DNA from: Solirubrobacteraceae bacterium
GTDB taxonomy: Bacteria > Actinomycetota > Thermoleophilia > Solirubrobacterales > Solirubrobacteraceae
Length of the DNA: 64,000 bases
Assembly (NCBI GenBank): GCA_030690545.1
Contig: JAUYGN010000028.1
Coordinates: forward strand, 17,181-81,180
Direction of reading: 5' to 3'
The translations under genes were made by a program, and so were the position numbers. Shown piece after piece: positions 37,936-47,200 of this stretch. Numbering within the stretch: the stretch's first letter is position 1; every line of letters starts with the position of its first letter. The notes beneath the pieces were generated by a model. It did no database searches. It was given only the letters and a program-made list of their open reading frames with translations, and was not told the origin of the DNA.

Positions 37936-38751
37936 TCAGCGGATCGTGATCGTGTTCACATCCGGATCGGACGGCGTGCGCGCGGCGACTTCGGCGTACG
38001 TGAACGCCGTCCCGGGCTTTGAGCCAGCCTTGCCGAAGCCGAATCCGGCCGATTCGAGCACCGCGACCGCGTCGAGGATCCTGAAGAAGCCGGCGGAGCC
38101 TGTGGTCGGCAGGCCGGTCGTCTCCTCGCGCTGCCCGAACTTCGCGTACACGCGGTCGTTGCCGAGCTTGCCGAGCGACTGCAGCGCCAGCGCGCGGTGG
38201 ACGGCCTCGGTCGCCATGATCTCCGCCGAGTAGCGCGCGAACTGGGAGCCCATCAGGTTGCCCTGGCGCGCGAAGACGGTCGTCGCGAGCAGATAGGCGT
38301 TGATGAACACCTGATCGCCGACGACGAGCGTCGTGAGCAGCGCCTCAGGCGAGGAGAAGACCTCGTCGGGCACGTGGATCGTCGTCGTCGCGGGCGTGCC
38401 ACCGACGGTGCTCGAGGTCAGCAGCTCGTAGTGGTTCTTCTCCTGCTGGGCCGCCGCGCGGACGTTGCGCAGGGTGACGGCATCCATCTGGCCGCCGAGC
38501 CGCTCGGCGCCGACCGTGTTGACGATCGTCGCGAGCACCTCCGCCGTGGCGGCGACCGTCGTGATGTTCTCGACCGAGTTGGCCGAGTCGGTCCTGATCT
38601 GCGAGAACGCGTCCTGCGAGGCGTAGCCGAGCAGACCCATCGAGCCCAGCGCGGCCGCGGTCGTCTTGACGAGCGTGCGGCGCGTGCTCGCCGACTCATG
38701 GGCGTTCTGACGGTCGATCGTTTCGAACAGCAGGTTGTTGACGTCGGACAT
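37936..38751 (-). CDS. Ferritin-like domain protein with twin-arginine-like leader
   Basis: 271 residues from ATG 38751 with GGAG eight bases upstream. Leader MSDVNNLLFETIDRQNAHES is followed by ASTRRTLVKTTAAALGSMGLLGYAS, an RR plus hydrophobic stretch typical of Tat substrates, so it is probably exported. The mature part is a ferritin_2-type helical bundle (EVLATIVNTVGAERL, NVRAAAQQEKNHYELL, EIMATEAVHRALALQ with Glu/His residues at the expected places). The family includes desiccation-related proteins; metal binding is plausible but unproven. Convergent with the cyclase. Confidence 0.75.
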   Translation of the reverse strand: MSDVNNLLFETIDRQNAHESASTRRTLVKTTAAALGSMGLLGYASQDAFSQIRTDSANSVENITTVAATAEVLATIVNTVGAERLGGQMDAVTLRNVRAAAQQEKNHYELLTSSTVGGTPATTTIHVPDEVFSSPEALLTTLVVGDQVFINAYLLATTVFARQGNLMGSQFARYSAEIMATEAVHRALALQSLGKLGNDRVYAKFGQREETTGLPTTGSAGFFRILDAVAVLESAGFGFGKAGSKPGTAFTYAEVAARTPSDPDVNTITIR

Positions 38752-38951
38752 GCGGGCTCCGTTCCGGCGCAATCCGGTGCCCCGGGCGCGCTCATGGGGG
38801 GTGGCGGTCCGTGGGGGCCGCTCTACCTGAGAGCGCAGGGAACATGGCCAGCGGATCAGCAGCGGGCGCGCAGCCGCTCGCCGGGGTGAGAACTCGATGA
38901 GAGCGCCACTTGGGGTAGCGCGCCACCGTCCTGCTGCGTCAGCATGTGCCG

Positions 38952-39524
38952 ATGCATCCGCGCTCCGTGCTTGTCGTGCTCGCGATCGCGATTCTTGCGG
39001 GCGCTGCGACGGCGATCGCGGCGCCGGTGCTGAGAGGCACGAACGGCCCCGACAAGCTCGTCGGGACGAATGGACCCGACAGGATCTACGGGCGCGACGG
39101 CGACGACGAGCTGCGCGGCGGGGGTGGCAACGACCAGCTCTACGGCGGCCGCGGCAACGACACGCTCTACGGTGGCCGCGGCAACGACCGGCTGTACGGC
39201 GGTGCCGGCGACGACACGCTCATCGGCGGCCCCGGCAACGACCGGCTGTACGGCGGCGCGGGCGACGACACGCTCGTCGGCGACGCCGGCAACGACACGC
39301 TCGTCGGCGGTCCCGGCAACGACACGCTGCTCGGTGGCGCCGGCAACGACAAGATCGACGCCCGCGGCGGAGCGGACGTCGTCTTCGGCGGCGACGGCAA
39401 CGACACGATCCAGGCGATCGACGGCGTGCGCGACCGGATCAACTGTGGCAGGGGGTACGACCGCGTGTTCGCCGATCGGATCGACACGGTCGCGCGTGAC
39501 TGCGAGGTCGTCAAGCGTGGATGA
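38952..39524 (+). CDS. Secreted RTX-like calcium-binding repeat protein
   Basis: 190 residues from ATG 38952 (GTG 38946 also in frame). A signal peptide ([20 protein letters not shown]) precedes about ten RTX nonapeptide repeats of the GGxGNDxLxGG type between residues ~30 and 150, expected to form a Ca2+-loaded beta-roll. The tail [20 protein letters not shown] and final Cys form a small disulfide-capped end that recurs in such proteins. No enzymatic domain or type I secretion signal is attached, so this is a free-standing beta-roll. The last 8 bases overlap the start of the response regulator gene, so translation is coupled. Confidence 0.8.
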   Translation: MHPRSVLVVLAIAILAGAATAIAAPVLRGTNGPDKLVGTNGPDRIYGRDGDDELRGGGGNDQLYGGRGNDTLYGGRGNDRLYGGAGDDTLIGGPGNDRLYGGAGDDTLVGDAGNDTLVGGPGNDTLLGGAGNDKIDARGGADVVFGGDGNDTIQAIDGVRDRINCGRGYDRVFADRIDTVARDCEVVKRG

Positions 39525-40206
39525 CGGGCCCGTCGGGCCCGTCGTGCTGCTCGTCGACGACGACGCCGCGATCCGGCGCGCCGTCGGCGCCGGCCTGGAG
39601 CTGGAGGGGTTTCGCGTCGTGCGCGCATCGGGCGGGCGGGCAGCGCTGGCGGCGGTGCAGTCGGTCGCCCCGGCGGTGATCCTGCTCGACCTCTCGATGC
39701 CGGACCTCGATGGCCTGGAGGTCCTGCGCCAGCTGCGCGCGCGCGGCGACGACGTCCCGGTCTGCGTGCTGTCGGCGCGCGACGACGTCGACGAGCGCGT
39801 GCGCGGCCTGCAGGCGGGCGCCGACGACTACGTCGTCAAGCCGTTCGCGCTCGAGGAGGTCACCGCGCGGCTGCACGCCCTGCTGCGCCGCCGCCCGACG
39901 CCGCCCGACGCCGTGCTGACCGTCGGCGACCTGACGCTCGACTCGCGTTCGCACCTCGCGCGCCGCGGTGAGCGCGAGCTCGGGCTGACGCGGCGCGAGT
40001 TCGAGCTGCTGCGCCTGTTCATGAGCCATCCCGGCGAGGTCATCGACCGTGCGCGCCTGCACGACGAGGTGTGGGGCTACTCGTTCGATCCCGGCACCAA
40101 CATCGCCGACGTCTTCGTCGGCTACCTGCGCCGCAAGCTCGAGGCCGGTGGCGAGGTGCGCGTGCTGCAGACCGTGCGCGGCGTCGGCTTCATCCTGCAG
40201 GTCTGA
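39517..40206 (+). CDS. OmpR/PhoB-type response regulator
   Basis: 229 residues, start GTG 39517 inside the end of the RTX-like gene. Receiver with VDDD near 13-16, Asp58 in [17 protein letters not shown], the Lys in [10 protein letters not shown]. The C-terminal winged helix includes [22 protein letters not shown] and the DNA-contacting [15 protein letters not shown], ending VRGVGFILQ. Very similar in layout to MprA/PrrA regulators of actinobacteria. Its kinase follows 12 nt later. The order RTX gene, regulator, kinase suggests that secreted calcium-binding protein and sensing belong together. Confidence 0.88.
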   Translation: MDDGPVGPVVLLVDDDAAIRRAVGAGLELEGFRVVRASGGRAALAAVQSVAPAVILLDLSMPDLDGLEVLRQLRARGDDVPVCVLSARDDVDERVRGLQAGADDYVVKPFALEEVTARLHALLRRRPTPPDAVLTVGDLTLDSRSHLARRGERELGLTRREFELLRLFMSHPGEVIDRARLHDEVWGYSFDPGTNIADVFVGYLRRKLEAGGEVRVLQTVRGVGFILQV

Positions 40207-40218
40207 TTCGCTGCTGGC

Positions 40219-41577
40219 GTGCGCAGCCTTCGAGGTCGTCTCACCCTCGGCATCACGATCGTCCTCGCGGGCGTGCTGGCCGGCGCCGGGATCGTCGTCG
40301 CCCGCTACGTCGACCGCTCCGAGCGCGCAGCGCTCGACGATCGGCTCGTGCGAACCGTCGAGCTGTCGCGCGAGACGGCGCTTGCGGCGGTCGAGCAGGA
40401 GCTGCCGCCCGGTGACCAGCGCCTGGACAACGTCCTGTCGGCGACGGGCATCTCGCTGCGCCTGCTGCTCGACGGGCGCGAGCTGCCGGCGTTCGGACGG
40501 CCACCTCCGCCGGGGCGGCCCGCGCAGCGCGACGGGCTGCAGACGTTCGAGGTCGGCGACGAGCGCTACCGCTCGTATGCGATCACGCTCGATGCGCTCG
40601 GAGGGCTGGCGCGATTGGAGGTCACGACGTCGCTCGAGCCAACGGAGCGCAGGCTGTCAGATCTCAACCGGCGCCTGCTGGCGTTCGGGCTCGGGGCACT
40701 GCTCATCGCTGGGCTCGGCGTCTGGTTGAGCGCCGAGCTGCTGCTGCGCCCGCTGCGCCGCCTGCGCGCCGCGACCGCGGGGATCGCCGGGACCGAGGAT
40801 CTCGATCGTCGCGTGCCCGGCGACGACGGGCCGGCCGAGCTGCGCTCGCTGGCCGCGAGCTTCAACGAGATGCTCGCCCGTCTGGGTCGATCGGCGGCCG
40901 ATCGCGAGCGCGCGCTGGCCGCGACGCGGCGCTTCACCACCGACGCCGGGCACGAGCTGCGCACGCCGCTGACGAGCGTGCTGGCGAACCTGTCGGCGCT
41001 CAGCCGCCACCCCGAGATGCCCGAGCGTCAACGCGCGGAGATGGTCGCCGACGCGCTGTCGGAGAACCGCCGCCTCGTCGCCCTGCTGGACGGGCTGCAG
41101 GGGCTCGCGCGCGGCGACTCGACGCCGCTGCAGCGCACCGACGTCGAGCTGACCGATCTCGTCGGCGTCGCACTCGCCGCCGCGCGCTCGCGCCATCCGG
41201 GCGTGACCTGGTCCTGCGCGCTGCCCGCGGAGTCGGTGTACGTGCGCGGCTGGGCCCCGGGGCTACGGATCCTCGTCGACAATCTCATCGTCAACGCCGC
41301 GCGCCACGGTGGCGGCACGGTCGGCGTGACGCTGTCGGCCGACGGACCGGCGTTGTCGATCGACGACGACGGCGACGGCGTCGAGCTGGCCGAACACGAG
41401 CGGATCTTCGAGCCGTTCGTGCGCGCCGAGGGTACGACGGTGCCGGGCTCGGGTCTGGGGCTGGCGCTCGTCGATCAGCAGGTACGCGCACACGACGCGA
41501 CGATCTCGGTCGGCGAGTCGCCGCTCGGCGGCGCGCGCTTCACGGTTCGCTTCGGGCCGCGGTCGCCGTCCTCGTAG
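40219..41577 (+). CDS. Sensor histidine kinase with HAMP domain (MprB/PrrB-like)
   Basis: 452 residues, GTG start. TM1 about 9-28, extracytoplasmic loop to ~150, TM2 about 153-175 (LLAFGLGALLIAGLGVWL), HAMP to ~230. The dimerisation helix RRFTTDAGHELRTPLTSV carries His245. The HATPase domain contains LVDNLIVNAARHGGG, DDDGDGVELAEHERIFEPF and GSGLGLALVDQQV. Partner of the regulator 12 nt upstream. The extracytoplasmic loop could read envelope stress or ion status; no ligand motif is recognised. Confidence 0.87.
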   Translation: MRSLRGRLTLGITIVLAGVLAGAGIVVARYVDRSERAALDDRLVRTVELSRETALAAVEQELPPGDQRLDNVLSATGISLRLLLDGRELPAFGRPPPPGRPAQRDGLQTFEVGDERYRSYAITLDALGGLARLEVTTSLEPTERRLSDLNRRLLAFGLGALLIAGLGVWLSAELLLRPLRRLRAATAGIAGTEDLDRRVPGDDGPAELRSLAASFNEMLARLGRSAADRERALAATRRFTTDAGHELRTPLTSVLANLSALSRHPEMPERQRAEMVADALSENRRLVALLDGLQGLARGDSTPLQRTDVELTDLVGVALAAARSRHPGVTWSCALPAESVYVRGWAPGLRILVDNLIVNAARHGGGTVGVTLSADGPALSIDDDGDGVELAEHERIFEPFVRAEGTTVPGSGLGLALVDQQVRAHDATISVGESPLGGARFTVRFGPRSPSS

Positions 41578-41656
41578 GCCCGGCTGCCCCGTCGCCCGGT
41601 GCGCGCGGTGCGATCCTCGGCGCCGCGGGATCCTGCGTCTCGGCGAGGCCATCGCT

Positions 41657-41662
41657 TAGCCT
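41657..41662 (+). promoter_or_regulatory. Probable -10 hexamer TAGCCT for the PASTA lipoprotein gene
   Basis: TAGCCT ends 9 nt before the GTG at 41672, identical in sequence and spacing to the YjbQ promoter at 9005-9010. Confidence 0.4.
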
Positions 41663-41671
41663 CATCCGACC

Positions 41672-42226
41672 GTGCACTCGCTGTCTCTGCTTGGCTGCCT
41701 TGCGGTGGCCGCCGCCCTGCTCGCCGGCTGCGGTGGCGGCGACTCCCCGCCGGCGCCACTCGCCGAGCGCGTGCAACTCGAGGTCAGCGCACCCGCCGAC
41801 GGCGCGACGATCCGCGGCGGGACGGTCGACGTGCGCGGCCAGGTCAGCCCGCGCGCCAGCGAGGTGACGGTGCTCGGTCGTCCGGCGCTCGTGACGGAGG
41901 GCAGCTTCACCGCCGTCGTGCCGCTGGAGCCGGGTGCCAACGTGATCGACGTGATCGCCGCCGCGCCGCGTCGCCGGCCGGCGCTCGCCGCGCTGCGCGT
42001 GACGCGCGACATCCTCGTGTCGGTGCCCGATCTCGCGGGGCTCGCCGAGGACGAGCTCGAGGAGCGCCTCGAGCCGCTCGGCCTGCGCCCCGACGTCGAG
42101 CGCGGCGGCGGGCTGTTCGACGCGCTGCGGCCGGGCGAGCGCGTCGTCTGCGAGCAGGAGCCGGAGCCCGGGACGCGGGTTCGCCGCGGTGGGGTGGTCG
42201 ACGTCGTCGTCGCCAGGCGCTGCTGA
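41672..42226 (+). CDS. PASTA-domain lipoprotein
   Basis: 184 residues, GTG start. Signal with lipobox LLAGC (Cys19) and a short Gly/Ser/Pro spacer. Residues ~35-115 form an Ig-like (glucodextranase-B-like) domain: SAPADGATIRGGTVDVRG and LEPGANVIDVIA. Residues ~120-184 form a single PASTA domain: VPDLAGLAEDELEERLEPLG through QEPEPGTRVRRGGVVDVVV. PASTA domains bind peptidoglycan fragments and are normally part of PknB-type kinases or PBPs. Here the PASTA sits on a lipoprotein convergent with a Ser/Thr kinase that lacks one. Confidence 0.8.
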   Translation: MHSLSLLGCLAVAAALLAGCGGGDSPPAPLAERVQLEVSAPADGATIRGGTVDVRGQVSPRASEVTVLGRPALVTEGSFTAVVPLEPGANVIDVIAAAPRRRPALAALRVTRDILVSVPDLAGLAEDELEERLEPLGLRPDVERGGGLFDALRPGERVVCEQEPEPGTRVRRGGVVDVVVARRC

Positions 42227-42261
42227 GTGCGTGAGGCCGCGTGGACGTCACGAGGCGCGTG

Positions 42262-42304
42262 GCGGTGCGCTTTTCAACCGCTCAGCGGTTGAAAAGCACA
42301 CCGC
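42262..42304. terminator. 43-nt palindrome between convergent genes
   Basis: Two 21-nt arms (20 of 21 complementary) around a single C: the inner core is TTTTCAACCGCT / AGCGGTTGAAAA. Lies midway between the stops of the lipoprotein gene (+) and the kinase gene (-), so a bidirectional terminator is the simplest reading. Longer and more perfect than other hairpins in the window. Confidence 0.6.
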
Positions 42305-42329
42305 GAGCGTCCGCGACGTCGCCAGCTGC

Positions 42330-43832
42330 TCAACTGCGCGGCGTGACGGCGATCAGGGCGATCCGCGTGCGGCCGCGGTCGCGCACGACGCCGAGCACGA
42401 TCTTCCCCTCGATCGAGGAGCGCCCGGCGCGGCGGACGCGGTAGTCGCCGGCGGCGCGTCCGGCGCGGCCACCGCGCACGTCGAGGTTCTCGAGCTCGTA
42501 GCTCTGCGTCGCGTTCGCGCGAAACTGGCTCTCGTACTGGGTCACGACCGCGTCGCGTCCCGTGACCGTGCCATCGGGCAGCACGCGCGTGACGTCGCTC
42601 GTCAGCAGCCGGCCGAGCGCGGCACCGTCCTCGGTCTCGTAGGCCTCGGCGAAGGCCTCGGCGACCGCGCGCACCTCGCCGACGGCGAGCGGCGCCGTCT
42701 CCGCGGCGGCGGCGTTCTGCTCGTCGCCGGACAGCAGCATGATCGCGGCCGTCGTCGCGATCCCGGCGAGCGGCAGGCCGAGCGCCGCGGCGAGCGCGCG
42801 GCGGTTGAGCTTGCGCCGGCGTCGGGTGGCGGGCCGCTTGAGTTGCGCCGGCGGCCGTGCGATCGAGGTGGGGGCGGTCGGCGTCCGCGGTGCGCTGGCA
42901 TGGGCTCGCGGCGCCGGTTCGATCGGTGCGATCACGGCGGTCGGCGCCGAGGGCGCGACGGGAGCGGCCGGCCCGACCGCGACGGTCCGCTCGGTCTCGG
43001 TGACCGGTTCGCCGCGCGCCGCTCCCAGGGCTGCGCGACCGAGGTCGCCGGCCGACGGGTAGCGGTCGCCGGGCGCCTTGGCGAGCGCGCGCGCGATGAC
43101 GCGGTCGAACTGCGGCTCGGCGCCGGCGGCGGACGGTTGCGCAGGCGCGTCGCGCAGGTGCGCGAGCAGCGTGGCGGGGACGGTCCCGCGCGGGAACGGC
43201 GGTGCCCCGGTCAGCGCCGCGTAGAGCACGCAGCCCAGCGAGTAGACGTCGGCGCGCGCGTCGACGGACTCGCCGCCGAGCTGCTCGGGCGAGGCGAAGT
43301 CGACGGTGCCGATCCAGCTGCCGCTGTCGGTCAGCGGGTCCTGCGGGTCGAGCGAGCGCATCAGCCCGAAGTCGCTCAGGTAGGCGTGGTCGTCGACCGC
43401 CAGCAGCACGTTGGCGGGCTTGACGTCGCGATGCACGAGGCCGGCGGCGTGCGCCGCGTCGAGCGCTCCGGCGACCTGCGAGACGATCGCCGCCGCGCGC
43501 CCGGCCGGCAGTCGGCCGGCGCTCTTGATCAGGGCGTGCAGGTCGCTGCCGGGCACGTAGCGCATCGCGATGTACAGCGCGCCGCGGTCCTCGCCGGCCG
43601 CGTAGACGGGCACGACGTTGGGATGGTCGATCGCCGCCGCCATCCGCGACTCGCGCGTGAAGCGCTCGCGAAACTCCGGGTCGCCGGCGCGATCGGCGCT
43701 GATGACCTTCAGCGCGACGGGCCGCTGCAGGTCCAGCTGGACGGCGCGGTAGACGACGCCCATCCCGCCGCGGGCGATGACGCCCTCGACGCGACAGCCG
43801 CCGAGCAGGTCGCCTGGCGCCAGATCGGCCAT
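42330..43832 (-). CDS. Membrane Ser/Thr protein kinase with extracytoplasmic NTF2/SnoaL-like domain
   Basis: 500 residues from ATG 43832 (ATG 43847 also in frame). Kinase 1-275: glycine loop ARGGMGVVYRA, Lys42, HRDVKPAN (Asp136, Asn141), DFG with Asp154, activation segment with several Ser/Thr, APE-like SPEQ. A Pro/Ala/Thr juxtamembrane region to ~335 follows, one TM 346-368, then an external domain 383-500. The external start AVAEAFAEAYETEDGAALGRL is typical of SnoaL/NTF2-like folds and it ends RTRIALIAVTPRS. PknB-type kinases usually carry PASTA repeats here instead. It should phosphorylate cytosolic targets in response to an external ligand of the NTF2-like pocket. Confidence 0.85.
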   Translation of the reverse strand: MADLAPGDLLGGCRVEGVIARGGMGVVYRAVQLDLQRPVALKVISADRAGDPEFRERFTRESRMAAAIDHPNVVPVYAAGEDRGALYIAMRYVPGSDLHALIKSAGRLPAGRAAAIVSQVAGALDAAHAAGLVHRDVKPANVLLAVDDHAYLSDFGLMRSLDPQDPLTDSGSWIGTVDFASPEQLGGESVDARADVYSLGCVLYAALTGAPPFPRGTVPATLLAHLRDAPAQPSAAGAEPQFDRVIARALAKAPGDRYPSAGDLGRAALGAARGEPVTETERTVAVGPAAPVAPSAPTAVIAPIEPAPRAHASAPRTPTAPTSIARPPAQLKRPATRRRRKLNRRALAAALGLPLAGIATTAAIMLLSGDEQNAAAAETAPLAVGEVRAVAEAFAEAYETEDGAALGRLLTSDVTRVLPDGTVTGRDAVVTQYESQFRANATQSYELENLDVRGGRAGRAAGDYRVRRAGRSSIEGKIVLGVVRDRGRTRIALIAVTPRS

Positions 43833-43928
43833 CACCCCATTGTGCATCGTCGCGGAACCCGCCCGGCTCAGCCCGCTGAACGATGTTCGCCGCTTTCTTA
43901 CGCACAAGGGGGTACCGGAGACCTTGCG

Positions 43929-44150
43929 ATGCGGACCGCGACCACCATCACAGCCGCCAAGATGAAGTCCGATCTGCGCTCGCTCTACGTCGAGCGGACG
44001 CTCGCCGAGCTCGAAGGCCTCGACGCCGATGACGGCTACATGGCCGACCTGCTCGCCGACATCGCCTCGCTGCGCCACGCCTACGCAGGCGCGGTCGTGA
44101 CCGAGATCGCCGTCCTGCGCGCGCAGCTCGACGGCGCACCGCAGGGCTGA
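43929..44150 (+). CDS. Small helical protein of unknown function (73 residues)
   Basis: ATG 43929 (a second ATG at 43962 would give 62 residues). The core reads KSDLRSLYVERTLAELEGLD then DADDGYMADLLADIASLRHA, that is two amphipathic helices with an acidic turn. No membrane segment or cysteine. Divergent from the kinase across 96 bp and closed by a hairpin. The alternation of charges and strong codon bias support coding. I do not recognise a family; an association with the kinase is only positional. Confidence 0.55.
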   Translation: MRTATTITAAKMKSDLRSLYVERTLAELEGLDADDGYMADLLADIASLRHAYAGAVVTEIAVLRAQLDGAPQG

Positions 44151-44155
44151 CCGCT

Positions 44156-44184
44156 CGCACGCTCCCGCCTCGGGAGCGCGTGCG
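44156..44184 (+). terminator. Terminator hairpin after the 73-residue gene
   Basis: CGCACGCTCCCG pairs with CGGGAGCGCGTGCG (2-nt bulge) around CCT, beginning 6 nt after the stop. Strong GC stem without a U-tract. Confidence 0.5.
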
Positions 44185-44266
44185 ACGTCGGACACCGCGT
44201 TTCGCTGGTCGACAGCGAAGGACCCGAATCAGGTCAGTGAGCTTGCATCGCGGTATCCGGGCGAGG

Positions 44267-44272
44267 TAGGTT
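44267..44272 (+). promoter_or_regulatory. Probable -10 hexamer TAGGTT for the large secreted protein gene
   Basis: TAGGTT ends 8 nt before the GTG at 44281; no ribosome site. Same arrangement as the other leaderless-style starts of the window. Confidence 0.35.
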
Positions 44273-44280
44273 CGCGCTCG

Positions 44281-47200
44281 GTGCGCCAGAGCCTCGCGAT
44301 CCTCGCCGCCGCCGCGGTCATCTTCGGCCTCGGAGGTTCCGCGGCGACCGCGATCCCGCCGGCCGGCGAGCAGGCGCAGGCAGGCAGCGCCGCGAGCTCC
44401 TCCTCCTCGAAGCGCCCGCTGCGCGCGCGGGGCGTCTACCGCACGCCGGGCTACTCCGGCATCCGCCGGGTGCCGCGCACGGGGCCCGCGCCGCCCCCGC
44501 CGTCGGTCGCGCTCAGCGCCAACGGCTGGAAGCCGGACGTGCTCGTCGATCCGGCCGGGACCGCGCACGTCGTCTGGGTCGAGGACTACGACGCCAGCGG
44601 CGCGAACAACGTCAACGACCTGCTGCGCTACTGCCGGCTTCCGCGCGGCGCCTCGACCTGCACGAATCCGTCGACGACGCCGTTCGAGCCGTCGCTGACG
44701 CCGACCGAGGACTACGCCGGGCCGCGGATCCTCCAGATCGGCGACGGGCTCGTCGTGCTGACGACGCGCTTCCCGGAGGTTCGTCAGCACCCGGACGGCG
44801 CGACGAGCGCGACGACGCTGTACGCCTACACGTCGACCGACGGCGGTACGACGTGGAGCGCGCCGGCGATCGTCGGCAACCAGGCGGCCTCGGGGAACGC
44901 GCTCGTCTGGGGCGGCGCGGCTCCGCGGATCTCGGTCATCAGCGACACGCAGACCGCCGGGACCGTGGTCCAGACGGTCACGCCCGGGGCCTACACGCGC
45001 GGCGGCGCGCTGCTCGGTCCCGGCGACGAGGCCTACTCGGGACGGCTCGCGCTCGACGGCGAGCTGCCGGTGGCCGCGTTCTCGGACCTCGCCGGCAACG
45101 GCATCGTGCGCAAGCTCGTCCCGGGTGGCGATCCGCAGAGTCCGGCGAGCTGGACGCGGGCGGTGATCCCCGATGCCGAGGTCGTGCGGATCGCCGGCGG
45201 TCCGGCCGGCGTCGTCCTCATGTCGCGCCCGCGAGCCGGCGGCCCGTACCTCGCGCGTCGCGTCGCCGACGGCGTGCCCGGAGCCGCGACGCCGCTGCCG
45301 CTGCCGCCGAACCGCACCGGCTCGATCGCCGACCTCGACCAGGATCCGGCCGGCGGGCTGGACGCCGTCTATCGCGACAGCATCGGCTCGTCGCTGTGGC
45401 GGTCGCGCTCGCAGGACGGCGGGCGGACGTGGGGGAGCGCGCAGCTGCTGGCGCTCGCGGCGACGAGCGGCGGGGGGATCGACGGCCCGCGCGTCGCGGC
45501 GGCCGCCGACGGCGGTGGCGTCGCCGTGTATCGCAGGGACTCCACGCGGCTGACGTCGGGGACGATCGGCCTCTCGGCGTTCGGCACGCTCGCGCCCACC
45601 GGCCTGCCGGGCATCGGCGGCCTCGCCGGCGGCGGTACGCCGGGCGCGATCGCCGGCTGCGACCGGGCGTCGGTCGGCGCGCTGCGGGCGGTGCCGCTGC
45701 AGGGATGCTTCCTGCCGAGCGTCGATCCGCAGTATCCGGGCGCGGTCGTCAGCCAGGGCGACGTCGATCTCAACGGACTCATCGTGCGGCCCGACCCCGG
45801 CGTGCGGATCGTGCTCGATCCGCGCCGCAAGCGGATCGACACGACCGGCAAGGTGCGCGTCATCCTGCGCGGCGCCGGGATCGAGCTGACGCTGCTGCAC
45901 GACAAGCTCTCGATGCAGCTTCCCGCCGTCGGCGCGGGCGCGACGCTGTTCGACTTCCAGCCGGGCAGGATCAACCTCGCCGGCTTCCCGATCGCCGGGC
46001 GCATCCAGGTGCAGCTGACCGCGACCGGCGTGCGCATCCCCCTGTCGCTCGCGCTGCCGGGCGCGTTCGGCGGCATCTCGGGGTCCGCGACGGTGCTCGC
46101 CGACAGCGGCCGCGGAGTGCGGCTGGACTCGTTGCAGCTCAAGCTGGCGCGAGCCCCGCTCGGGCCGCTGGAGGTCCGCGACCTGCTGATCTCCTACACG
46201 GGCTCGACGGAGACGTGGCGCGGCAAGGCGACGCTCGGCCTGCCGCCCCAGCCCGGCGGCGCCTCGCTCGGCGCGGACGTCACCTTCGTCAGGGGCCGCT
46301 TCCAGATGGGGAGCTTCGCGCTGCGCCCGCCGTTCCCCGGCATCGCGCTCGGCCCGAACGTCTACTTCACCGAGCTGCGCGGCGGCTTCGGCCTGGACCC
46401 GATCCGGATCGGCGTCGGGGCGAGCTTCGGGGCGTTCCCGATCGCGCCGCCGAGGACGTACACGGTCGGCGTCGACGGGGACGCGACGCTGACGGTGGCG
46501 GGCGGGACCGTCCAGCTCGGGTTCACCGGGAGGGGAAACCTCGCCGGGCTGCAGATCGCCGAGACCGTCATCCGCGCGACGACCGAGGGCTACGCCGACC
46601 TGACGGCGAACTTCGCCATCGACCTCGAGATCGTCGCGATCGACGGCTCCCTGCAGGCCTTCCTCGACGGCCCGCGCAAGCAGTTCGGCGCCACGGCGAG
46701 CACGCGGGTCCGCGTCGCGGGGGCACCGCTCGTCGGCCAGCGCGCGGCGATCTCCAACAAGGGCATCGGCGTCTGCTACACGTTCCTCGGCGCCGGCGTC
46801 TACGCCGGATACGCCTTCGGCCAGCCGATCCCGCGCGGGGTGAGCACGGGCGTCGGCTGCAACCTCAGCGCGTACACGATCGAGCGGCCCGGACCGGCAG
46901 GGGCGCGGGCGGCGCAGGCGGGCGGGCCGACCTTCACCGTGTCCGCCGGGACGACGATCCAGAACGTCGAGCTGACGTCCGCGGCCGGCACCCCCGCGGT
47001 GAGCCTGCTCGCTCCCGACGGCACGGTCGTCACGCCGGTCGACGCCGTCGCCGCCGGCACCCTCGCCGGCCCGGCCTCGTCGCTCTTCTACCCGGCCGCC
47101 TCGCGGACGGTCGTCGTGCTGCGCAACCCGCGACCGGGCAGGTGGACCGTCGTGCCGGATGCGGGCTCTGCGCCGATCAGCGGGCTGCGCGTCTCGCGCG

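Noticed and set aside
39050..39410. Short direct repeats resembling a CRISPR array
   Set aside because: They are in-frame RTX-type codon repeats (ggcaacgac units) of the secreted beta-roll protein; no spacers, period of 27 nt.
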